A stretch of 43,888 bases of DNA, taken from Gammaproteobacteria bacterium. Its GTDB lineage: Bacteria; Pseudomonadota; Gammaproteobacteria; Pseudomonadales; Azotimanducaceae. A model generated the notes under the pieces. It saw only the letters and a list, made by a program, of their open reading frames with translations. It was not told the DNA's origin and ran no database searches. The stretch's first letter is position 1, and every line of letters begins with the position of its first letter. The stretch covers positions 1 through 43,888 of the forward strand of contig JASJXV010000011.1 of NCBI GenBank assembly GCA_030123805.1. Direction: 5' to 3'. This document shows, in pieces, positions 36,907-43,888 of this stretch. Position numbers and translations under genes: made by a program.

Positions 36907-38299
36907 CCGGTTTGCCTTTGGGAGAGAAAATCAACAGCAGCAGGATCAACGTACCCAGGGCGCCGGCCAATCCGGAAAACCAGGGTTGCAACGATGGTGG
37001 CGGCGCCAGGGTGGTCCAAAGCCAGGTTGAGATCGCCCGAGTATTACCGGCTTCGCCGTTGGCCCCATCCCGAATAGACAACAACAACGGCACGAATTCA
37101 CCTTCCATCGGGGGGAGACCGTCAGTGACGTTACTGGAGAAGATCAAGTGCCAGCGACCCTCCGCCCAGGACGATGTGACGCGGAAAGATGCGGGAGCCG
37201 TTTTGATCTTACCGCTGCCGTTCGCCACCCATTCCTCGGTGATGCCGCCTTCCTGCCAATGCCAGACTTTGACCGGGTTGTGGGCGTCCCCGAACAGGAA
37301 ATAGGGCCGCCCGCCGGGCTGCGCGGCAAATTGAAGCAATGCGGAGTCGGGAATTTCAGAGCCTGGACCGGTTGGATCATTCCATTCCAGAAGAAAGCCG
37401 ATTGCGTCGCCATTCCAAAGAGCGCGAACAGTCACCGACTGGGTAGTGGGAGTCCACCATCGAACGGGCGGATCCTGGATGACCTGCCCCGCGAGGGGAA
37501 TCAAAGCTGCCTGCGTTTGCTGCCATGCGGGAGCGTCGTATTCAACCGGTAGCTTGCCCTCGCGGAAAGCTGCCAGAACAACGAAGTCCTCGCTCGTCGA
37601 TGACGGCTCCTCGTCGAGTGACGCTACATAGTGTGCAAGGTCCCAACGATCCTGGTCGGAGAGCAGGTCGCGATACGGACCCATGGGCGTACCGTTGAGT
37701 CCACCGGTGATTCGGAGGTAGATCTGGTCGATCTCGGGACTTCCTTTGAATGTCCAGCCCCGCGTAAAGTCGCGTGCCTGGTATGGGAATCCCCACTCGA
37801 AAGCCAGGGTTGTGGTTATCGGACCATCACCTCGTCCCGCTTCGCCATGGCACATATAGCAGCGGGAATCCCTGTAGATTTCCTCACCACGCTCAATCGA
37901 ACCGGCAGCGGCGGGAATGGTCAGCGATTCCCGTTTTTCGGTCTCGAACCTCGGGGAAAGCGACTTTAGGAAGGTAACCAGGTCCCCACGTTCCTGCTCG
38001 GATAAAATCTTCTCCCACGCCGGCATAGGCGTCCCGGGAAGACCTTTGGCCACGGTGCGGGAAATGTCTTCGTCGGTGGGGAGTTGGCCATGCGGGGTCG
38101 AGCGGATCAGGTAATCACCACGGATCAGGTCGCGGGGACGGGGGAACATACCCTCGGCGGAGGGACCGTTGCCATCGCCTTGCTCACCGTGGCACCAGAT
38201 ACAGTACTGCATAAAAAGCCGGCGGCCGGTCTCCTGCTGGGCCGGAGCCGCCATGGTGACGATCAAAAGCAATATCATGCAGATGAGTCTTCTAATCAC
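36899..38299 (-). CDS. diheme cytochrome c fused to EB_dh-like heme b domain, module B
   Basis: The 466-residue homologue of 29987-31504 has a signal peptide (MILLLIVTMAAPAQQ), CIWCH 33-37 and CYMCH 147-151 with the same GDGNGP, FPRPRDL and GTPMPAW context. An EB_dh-type domain follows (VTVRALWNGDAIGFLLEWND, then PYFLFGDAHNPVKVWHW), and a C-terminal membrane helix. The start is uncertain: TTG 38302, GTG 38299 and an ATG eight codons further (MILLLIV) are all possible, with AGGGG just before GTG. It follows the membrane monoheme gene by a few bases. Confidence 0.87.
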   Translation of the reverse strand: MIRRLICMILLLIVTMAAPAQQETGRRLFMQYCIWCHGEQGDGNGPSAEGMFPRPRDLIRGDYLIRSTPHGQLPTDEDISRTVAKGLPGTPMPAWEKILSEQERGDLVTFLKSLSPRFETEKRESLTIPAAAGSIERGEEIYRDSRCYMCHGEAGRGDGPITTTLAFEWGFPYQARDFTRGWTFKGSPEIDQIYLRITGGLNGTPMGPYRDLLSDQDRWDLAHYVASLDEEPSSTSEDFVVLAAFREGKLPVEYDAPAWQQTQAALIPLAGQVIQDPPVRWWTPTTQSVTVRALWNGDAIGFLLEWNDPTGPGSEIPDSALLQFAAQPGGRPYFLFGDAHNPVKVWHWQEGGITEEWVANGSGKIKTAPASFRVTSSWAEGRWHLIFSSNVTDGLPPMEGEFVPLLLSIRDGANGEAGNTRAISTWLWTTLAPPPSLQPWFSGLAGALGTLILLLLIFSPKGKPDE

Positions 38300-38307
38300 C
38301 AACTCCC

Positions 38308-39048
38308 CTACTCCCGTTTCGCGGGTTTCACACCGGCATTCGTGTATTCGTACATAATAATCTTCCAGATTTCTGTTTCCGTAAGCACTCCATCCCAGAT
38401 GGGCATGGCGGACCGATACCCAATGGTGCCTGCCGGTAAACCGGGCGCACCTTCTTTGATTCGCCAGAAGACATAGTTCTCGTCAAGCTGGGCAATGGTT
38501 CCCGAATCACGGAAGTTGGCTGGCCTTGGTTGAAGGGCGCGGGCGAACAGGCCATTGCCGTCGAGTGTGTCGCCATGACACATGGCACAGTATTTCGTGA
38601 ACAGAGCACCTCCCTCGCTGATGTTCTCTTCAGTCCAGGGGAGGGGATTCCGGACCGAAATGTATCGATTGGGCAGGTTGAAGTGGATACCTGGCGGGTC
38701 AATCGGGGGTTCGAGTACGGCAACGCTCTGACGGAAAGTTACCCATCCGGCGAAGAGAGGAAGGACAATGAGCAACGCAACCTGCAACCTACGCTTGGTC
38801 GGAGAGGGGCGTGGGTCGCGAACGAAATCGTTGAGGGGTTGCAGGAACTCAACCCAACTATCCTCTCGGTAGGAAAAGTACAACAGAATTGCAACAGCAG
38901 TCATTGCTTCGTACATCCGCGCCAGGCTCGAAGGAAGGGGCGCGGCCGTTCCGGTCAAAAGCTCGGCAATTGGCGCGATACCCACTTCGAAAAAGAGGGT
39001 GAGCAGCACAAAAACCAGAATAGCCCATATAAGGGACGGTACTCGCAT
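38308..39048 (-). CDS. membrane monoheme cytochrome c, module B
   Basis: The 246-residue protein has three membrane helices (about 5-30, 45-60, 87-104) and one exported heme site CAMCH at 154-158, followed by GDTLDGNG and PRPANFRDSGTIAQLDENYVFWR. That run is nearly the same as in the module A homologue (31507-32247). The ATG overlaps the preceding TAA by one base (TAATG), so translation is coupled. Confidence 0.88.
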   Translation of the reverse strand: MRVPSLIWAILVFVLLTLFFEVGIAPIAELLTGTAAPLPSSLARMYEAMTAVAILLYFSYREDSWVEFLQPLNDFVRDPRPSPTKRRLQVALLIVLPLFAGWVTFRQSVAVLEPPIDPPGIHFNLPNRYISVRNPLPWTEENISEGGALFTKYCAMCHGDTLDGNGLFARALQPRPANFRDSGTIAQLDENYVFWRIKEGAPGLPAGTIGYRSAMPIWDGVLTETEIWKIIMYEYTNAGVKPAKRE

Positions 39049-40232
39049 TATTTTGCCCCCTTTTGGGCGACGAGGAAGGCCACCAGGTCATACATTTCCC
39101 GCGGGGTCATCAGCTCCGCGAAGTTCGAGGGCATCGGCGAACCCAGAAGGGTGAGGTAGCTGATGTTTGCGGCTTCCACGTCCAGTTCGACCCAACGACC
39201 ATCTTCCAGGATCGACAGGGTGACTCCGCTATCTTCATCTCCGGAGACATACTCCCCGCAGAAGGACGTAATTTCCCCGGCAACCTCCACTCCCACGATT
39301 GCGTCGCCCACACAGTCCACCTTCCCGAGTTCGATCTCACGCTCCGTTCGCTCTCCGAACTCCTCGAGACTCAACCGCAGTATGCGGGGGGTCTTTTTGT
39401 CGGGGAGCCAGGCCAGAGCAACACCGCGAATCTCTCCTCCTGTTTCCGCTTCGTCCCAACTGAACGCGTCCTGTTCCTCTTCCTGTTTCTGCATGACGAC
39501 GATTTCTTTGTAGCCTCTGACGAGGACCTTATCAGGCTCCAGGACCGAATCCAGGATGTACTCGCCACTTTGCGATGCCCCGATCCCGGTCAACTCCGGC
39601 CCAACCTGGCGTCCTTCGGAACCGACGACATGGCATTTGATGCATTCCTGGTCATGAAACACGGCTTTCCCCTGATCCACGTTGCCCGGGTATATCGGGA
39701 TCCTCTCTTGTTCCACGGCGGCTTCAGCTTTAAGCAGACCCTTGCGCCACGGGTCCTGGGCTTCCTTTAGACTATTGACGAACGCCTCATCGGTCACGCC
39801 ACCCAGGGTGTTGAGGAATGCCACCGCGGCGAAAATCTCGTCGTGGGACAAGGTGATGGGAGGCTTGTTTACAGGGGTCATCTGGTTGCGTGGAAAACCT
39901 GTGACGACGAACGCGTCGGGGTTGTAAACGGATTCAATTAAATACTGGGCTGTACTGAGCCCCGCTCTTCGTGTTGCTGCCAATCTGCCTACTTCTTCCA
40001 TGTTCGGACAACGCGCCTTGGGATCTTCTCCGATGGAATGACAGGTAAGACATTGAGCACGATCACTGGAAAAGATTTTTTTCCCCGCCGCCACCAATTC
40101 CTCAGGCGACTCGCCGATCTCGGTTGCCATCAGCTCCGGCTCACTCTTGACCTGTGGAATTGCGTTGCAGATATATACAAAGGCCGCCACAGCAGTGATG
40201 ATGAAAGCGACTAAATTTCGAGCTTGTATCAC
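39048..40232 (-). CDS. diheme cytochrome c with extra C-terminal domain, module B
   Basis: The 394-residue protein starts at GTG 40232, overlapping the CydA-like stop (GTGA). An N-terminal helix (about 7-23) anchors two heme domains, CLTCH 61-65 and CIKCH 197-201. About 150 further residues include a segment resembling the C-terminal part of planctomycete-type heme-binding proteins (GYKEIVVMQ, IRGV, SPMPSNFAELMTPREMYDLVAFL). That resemblance is only a visual one. The C-terminal membrane helix of the module A homologue is missing. Two cysteines (DCVG, FCGE) in the extension might pair. Confidence 0.87.
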   Translation of the reverse strand: MIQARNLVAFIITAVAAFVYICNAIPQVKSEPELMATEIGESPEELVAAGKKIFSSDRAQCLTCHSIGEDPKARCPNMEEVGRLAATRRAGLSTAQYLIESVYNPDAFVVTGFPRNQMTPVNKPPITLSHDEIFAAVAFLNTLGGVTDEAFVNSLKEAQDPWRKGLLKAEAAVEQERIPIYPGNVDQGKAVFHDQECIKCHVVGSEGRQVGPELTGIGASQSGEYILDSVLEPDKVLVRGYKEIVVMQKQEEEQDAFSWDEAETGGEIRGVALAWLPDKKTPRILRLSLEEFGERTEREIELGKVDCVGDAIVGVEVAGEITSFCGEYVSGDEDSGVTLSILEDGRWVELDVEAANISYLTLLGSPMPSNFAELMTPREMYDLVAFLVAQKGAK

Positions 40233-42289
40233 TTTGCCTCCTCTTCACGCATTCCGAACCAGAAAATGACGAACAGGAGCGAAAGGAAAGCCAGGGTTGC
40301 AATGCCCACCATGGTGCCTGCGTAGCCCATTGTCGGGTTGTACGCCTGCAGCGAAACATCCCGGACGACGCCGTAGACATGCCAGGACTCCCGCACCGCT
40401 GAGCGGATAAAACCCATTAGCCCGATGAGCAGGGTAAAAGTGACGGCGAGCAGCACCAGTACGTATTGTGAGCGGCGCGGCATCATACCCCATTTGATGT
40501 CACCGAGAGACCGGGCTCCGAAGAAGGAAAAGAGATCGATGGCTGTAACGGCAATCATGGCGTAAAGTACGGCCATCACCTGATAAACCGAATAACCGAT
40601 GCGCACATCAGCCGCGACGAAATAACCCTTGATACCGAAATAAATGACGATTCCCGCGGCTGCCGTCATGATCGCCCCCTGCAGCAAGTCGCTGATCCTC
40701 CCCTTCAGGACAAACATGTCAATCAGGGACAGCATCAGAAAGGCGGTAAAGATGAGCGCGATCACACGATAGCCCGCGGCGTGGTGAAGCCCCGGCGTTT
40801 CACGCAGACGCTCGAGCGCAGTTTCTTTTGCCCCCAGCTCCTTGAGACGGTCCAGGCTTGCTGCCATCGTCTCCTCCGAGTGGAGCACTTCCCTGCGCGC
40901 AGTTTCGACCTCTTGCTCCAGCACGGGCAGACGTTGTTCGGCGATCGCGCCCTGTCCGGCAAATCCAATGATCCCGCAGAACAAGATAGGAAAGAGCGAT
41001 AGGGCGGCGACAAAAAGCGGGGCGCGCAGACCGCCTTCCGGACGCGGGGTGGTTCGCTCCTTGTTTGCCCGACGGTAAAATACAAAAGACAGGAAAGTGG
41101 TCAGGATTACGAGGTTCACAACGGTGTTCTTCGCGCTCATTACCCCGAAGACTCCGAGCAGCGGGTGGTGCGCACCGCCCATCCGGCGCGCCTCGGCAAG
41201 AGAGGCCACGAGCGTGTGGGGTGTCATCCAGATCGCCATGGAAATGAAGATGAGCGCTTCCATCCAGAGCACATGCTTGTAATAACGATATCCGCCTGGA
41301 ATCCGGCCGAGTCCTATCCACATATAATAGTTAGCACTGATGAAAAGTACGCCGATGAGAATCGCCTGGATGATCCAGAGCCATGAGAAGGCACCGCCCA
41401 TCAGGCTGGTGCCCATCTGAGGGCTATAGGCATAAATCTCCCGGCCTAAATAATAACCGGCAAAGGGGAGGGGAATCAGCGCCCACATGGCGATGAAGTT
41501 GCCCACATAGCCCATCCAGTCATAGTGACTCCGCTCGTCAGCGGTCTTCGCACTCAGAAACCGGATCGCTGCATAAGCCCCGGCAATAGCGCCGCCGAAG
41601 GCTATGTTGGCGATAACCCGGTGGATGTTAAGGGGCATCCAAAGCGGATTCATGATTGCAGCCGCGAGCGAGACTAATGTGCCATCTTCCGTGACACCCG
41701 CTGGACTCATCATGAAGGTCGCCCAGGCGTTGGCAATGAACAGTAGAGCTGTGCCCACGAGATTCAACGCCGCAGCGATCCCGATATGCAGCCACTTCAG
41801 ACGCCCCTGCATGGCATCCCAGGCGTAATAATAGATTACGAGAAGAACCGCATCGGCGACGATCAGAAGGGCATAAGGCAAATAAGTCGGCGAGAAGATC
41901 TTGCCCAAATAGATCATGAAACCGGGATACAAAACAATCAGGGCAGCAAGGCCACATACTCCGAGAACGGCAGTAGCGGTAAAAGCCAGGGCGAGTAATC
42001 TTGTGAATTCCCAGGCAAGACGGTCGTATCTCTCGTCCTTCGTGGCAGCACCGACGATCTCCACGATCATGGCGAAGATCGGCACACCGAGCACGAAGGC
42101 GGCAAACATGAGGTGGAGTTCCAGCAGGAGCCATACCACTGTACGGGAATCAAGGAAGATCGAATCACGGTACTCACCGCCCAGTCCGGGAAGTACGACA
42201 AGGAGGAGTACTACAGATAGCCCCAGGAAAAGAGCGACTTTGGCAAGTGAAATCAGGAGATGATGACGGACTATACTCTGGACTACCAT
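40229..42289 (-). CDS. cytochrome bd-like oxidase subunit I homologue with coiled-coil insert, module B
   Basis: The 686-residue protein starts at ATG 42289, five bases after GGGAG; an upstream extension is ignored. His59 and His223 match the E. coli CydA heme ligands His19 and His186, and Asp146 stands at the Glu107 position. It shares with module A long runs such as PFAGYY-GREIY-YS-QMG and GGxHHPxLGVxGxMSAKNT. Between the shared helices it has about 100 extra residues (nucleotides about 40720-41040): an added helix, a charged coiled coil (QRLPVLEQEVETARREVL, then SLDRLKELGAKETALERL) and a further helix. It is the membrane core of module B. Confidence 0.86.
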   Translation of the reverse strand: MVVQSIVRHHLLISLAKVALFLGLSVVLLLVVLPGLGGEYRDSIFLDSRTVVWLLLELHLMFAAFVLGVPIFAMIVEIVGAATKDERYDRLAWEFTRLLALAFTATAVLGVCGLAALIVLYPGFMIYLGKIFSPTYLPYALLIVADAVLLVIYYYAWDAMQGRLKWLHIGIAAALNLVGTALLFIANAWATFMMSPAGVTEDGTLVSLAAAIMNPLWMPLNIHRVIANIAFGGAIAGAYAAIRFLSAKTADERSHYDWMGYVGNFIAMWALIPLPFAGYYLGREIYAYSPQMGTSLMGGAFSWLWIIQAILIGVLFISANYYMWIGLGRIPGGYRYYKHVLWMEALIFISMAIWMTPHTLVASLAEARRMGGAHHPLLGVFGVMSAKNTVVNLVILTTFLSFVFYRRANKERTTPRPEGGLRAPLFVAALSLFPILFCGIIGFAGQGAIAEQRLPVLEQEVETARREVLHSEETMAASLDRLKELGAKETALERLRETPGLHHAAGYRVIALIFTAFLMLSLIDMFVLKGRISDLLQGAIMTAAAGIVIYFGIKGYFVAADVRIGYSVYQVMAVLYAMIAVTAIDLFSFFGARSLGDIKWGMMPRRSQYVLVLLAVTFTLLIGLMGFIRSAVRESWHVYGVVRDVSLQAYNPTMGYAGTMVGIATLAFLSLLFVIFWFGMREEEAK

Positions 42290-42498
42290 ACATCTCCCTC
42301 CTGGTGTTTTTTCGACTTTTCGAAGATGGCTGGCATTGTCTCTCCTGTTTGAACCACGCCCTCGATGCTCCTGGGAGTCAGCCACTCATGCCAGACCGTC
42401 CTTTTATGCGTTGCAACGGGACCATTTTCCATCTCAAAGCCGTCGTTACGGTCTGTTTCGTCACGCGCCGAATGAATTACCGGACGCTGTATTATTTT
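42283..42498 (-). pseudogene. fragment of a cupredoxin-like gene (C-terminal tail)
   Basis: In one minus-strand frame the interval reads TDRNDGFEMENGPVATHKRTVWHEW, then GETMPAIFEKSKKHQEGDVW (pieces), ending at TAG 42285-42283 inside the start of the CydA-like gene. This matches the last about 55 residues of the cupredoxin-like protein at 43319-43888 (TDRNGRYEIKNVPVGTHKLTVWHER, GETTQVTFEKLKKR). The copper-binding domain and any start codon are lacking. It is read here as the remnant of an ancestral cupredoxin gene next to CydA; a -1 slip on the A8 run at 42502-42495 would join it to the preceding gene. Confidence 0.6.
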
Positions 42499-43232
42499 TT
42501 TTGGGGTCGTGTATAAGTAAAGTCGACCTGCACGCTTTCATCTCCAGCTATCGTCACGGTCCTGGTTTGCGTGCCAAGCCTTTCGTGCCAGGCTTCCAGT
42601 TCATAAGTGCCGGGATCCAGGCCGGTAATCGAAAACTTCCCGTCCCTTTCAGTGACATCGAAGAACGGATGGGATATGACACCTATATAGGCCGTCATCC
42701 AGGAGTGGACATTGCACTTAAAGGTAATCATATGTTCCGCCTTGGTGAAGGTTCTGGTTGTCTCTAGTTTGTTTTTCGTCATACCCAGATTGAAGGGGCG
42801 GTTTTTTCTTGATCGAGTCTTCACATTGTGCAGCATGCCGTCCGAATTTCGGATCTTCAAAGGTTGATCCACCATCAGCCCCAGCACATGGGGTATATAA
42901 ACACAGCCCTTTTGATCCAGAACCACCGGCTCCCTGGGCGGCACATAAACTTTTTCGGCGAACCCGCTTTTAAGCCTGACAAAAACATTGGCCATATGCT
43001 GGTCCGTACCGAGTACCAGGGACTCGTTCCGTGGGATTTCATCTCGATCCATCTTCTGACAATCTTCATCCGCGGCCATGGAGATGGGCTTCATTTCTGG
43101 CACCTTTCCTTGCCACTTTACGGTTCCGGTAATTTCGCCCGCCAGCAGAGAAGGAATTGTCATCAGCATAAGTGCCAGAATTGCAAGGCAGTCGCAGATT
43201 CGAATAGGCCCCTCCAAAGTTACTTTCCGCAT
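42492..43232 (-). CDS. exported cupredoxin-like protein with carboxypeptidase-regulatory-like tail
   Basis: The 246-residue protein begins with a signal peptide (cleavage near LLAGE, 32-33). A beta-rich domain carries a type 1 copper pattern: His135 in MLHNVK, Cys173, His176 and Met179 in CNVHSWM. The tail (about 185-240, FDVTERDGKFSITGLDPGTYELEAWHE) is a carboxypeptidase-regulatory-like beta-sandwich. Databases often call this combination a methylamine utilization protein, a name not supported by function. It could carry electrons to the cytochromes encoded downstream. The stop follows an A8 run. AGGA is upstream of the ATG. Confidence 0.82.
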   Translation of the reverse strand: MRKVTLEGPIRICDCLAILALMLMTIPSLLAGEITGTVKWQGKVPEMKPISMAADEDCQKMDRDEIPRNESLVLGTDQHMANVFVRLKSGFAEKVYVPPREPVVLDQKGCVYIPHVLGLMVDQPLKIRNSDGMLHNVKTRSRKNRPFNLGMTKNKLETTRTFTKAEHMITFKCNVHSWMTAYIGVISHPFFDVTERDGKFSITGLDPGTYELEAWHERLGTQTRTVTIAGDESVQVDFTYTRPQKK

Positions 43233-43318
43233 CTTTATGTTCCTCTTGTATTATTGCTCGACAGATGGCATTTCAGCACAACACCAGGCTCACACTGGGC
43301 GCTCAAATTGCCGGTCTC

Positions 43319-43888
43319 CTAGCGCTTTTTCAACTTTTCAAAGGTGACCTGAGTCGTCTCTCCGGCTTTGATCTCGACCTCGACAGTTCTGGGTTTCAAT
43401 CGTTCATGCCACACGGTCAGCTTGTGGGTGCCCACTGGAACATTTTTTATCTCGTAGCGGCCGTTACGGTCGGTGGTGGCGAAAAACGGCGTCTCAACAG
43501 TGAGAATATAAGCGGACATCTCCGCGTGCACATTGCACAGCAACGTTGTACGGCCGGGAATGTCCATGACAATGTGCCTGGTGACTCCTGCATCATAGGT
43601 GCCGAGATTCAGCTTCTGGACTGACTTACGGGTGGAAAACACGCTATGGCGCACTGTGTCCGAGTTGGGAAAGTCGACCGTCGTTCCTGCCAGCACAGGC
43701 AGGACATGAGGCGTGAACCTAAGGTCAACCTGGTCCATCATCGCGTGTTTCTCCGCAGTTGGGTACTCCTTTCCCGGTATCTTTTCAATGTAAACTACCG
43801 CGGGTGCTCGCCGAATAAGGCGGCTGCCGACACTTCCGGATATCGTTCCGGTGTCTTCCGCAATGCTCCCTAAGGGAATAGTGCAGAA
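43319..43888 (-). CDS. cupredoxin-like protein, partial (5' end beyond the window)
   Basis: The frame is open from the right edge to TAG 43321-43319. An internal ATG at 43741 is not the start, because the frame upstream of it is coding (GTISGSV, APAVVYIEKIPGKEYPT, AEKHAMMDQVDL). This is a cupredoxin with copper-ligand candidates in VRHSVFS and LLCNVHAEM, the same C-x2-H-x2-M pattern as the next gene. A carboxypeptidase-regulatory-like tail follows (TDRNGRYEIKNVPVGTHKLTVWHER). The protein probably has a signal peptide outside the window. It is the first visible gene of the cytochrome operon. Confidence 0.82.
   Translation of the reverse strand, partial: FCTIPLGSIAEDTGTISGSVGSRLIRRAPAVVYIEKIPGKEYPTAEKHAMMDQVDLRFTPHVLPVLAGTTVDFPNSDTVRHSVFSTRKSVQKLNLGTYDAGVTRHIVMDIPGRTTLLCNVHAEMSAYILTVETPFFATTDRNGRYEIKNVPVGTHKLTVWHERLKPRTVEVEIKAGETTQVTFEKLKKR

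Overview
The window reads as a chromosomal piece of a heterotrophic, respiring gammaproteobacterium. Supporting signs are the Lrp-controlled branched-chain keto-acid dehydrogenase operon, a DUF2058 protein, a HemJ/CopD-type membrane protein, a tRNA-Ser with encoded CCA, and acyl-CoA/SDR catabolic genes. Genus and habitat cannot be read from the sequence. Base composition is patchy: one 60-base line inside the large regulator gene (16501-16560) counts 30% G+C, and one inside the cytochrome cluster (36361-36420) counts 57%.

Layout. 1-661: a tRNA-Ser(CGA) and a second, broken copy split by a hairpin-rich insert. 662-3072: an exported alpha/beta hydrolase with an unusual C-terminal domain, and a membrane-anchored helical protein. 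3174-8358: leucine-dehydrogenase-like gene plus bkdB, bkdA2 and bkdA1 (all minus), divergent from an Lrp/AsnC regulator; together they would deaminate and oxidatively decarboxylate branched-chain amino acids. 8368-9825: GPH-type sugar:cation symporter. 10113-13839: a large membrane Cache-type sensor split by a +1 frameshift. 13915-15773: HupE/UreJ-like protein and a membrane-anchored parvulin. 16067-21037: a 1656-residue regulator with a catalytically dead kinase domain, an AAA ATPase, a helical-repeat region, GAF and an active-looking GGDEF. 21218-25827: acyl-CoA synthetase, HMG-CoA-lyase-like protein, SDR and a TIGR03084-type protein. 25856-26097: a sulfatase gene reduced to its two ends. 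26238-29944: S9 peptidase, small lipoprotein, DUF2058 protein, HemJ-like protein.

29987-43888 (all minus, running off the right edge) is the remarkable part: a dense, mostly overlapping operon for a membrane electron-transfer system. It starts with two cupredoxin-like exported proteins and then has two copies of one four-gene module. Each module is a cytochrome-bd-subunit-I-like protein, a diheme cytochrome c, a three-helix membrane monoheme cytochrome c of 246 residues, and a diheme cytochrome c fused to an ethylbenzene-dehydrogenase-gamma-like heme b domain. A tetraheme and a monoheme cytochrome c sit between the two modules. In all there are 15 CXXCH sites, with no CydB and no heme-copper oxidase subunit. 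The simplest reading is a duplicated cytochrome-c-linked bd-like oxidase or donor-oxidising complex. Its electron donor and any molybdenum-containing catalytic subunit are not visible and may lie beyond the right edge.

Several genes are decayed or frameshifted (tRNA-Ser copy, sulfatase, Cache sensor, a cupredoxin tail), pointing to recent rearrangement in this neighbourhood.
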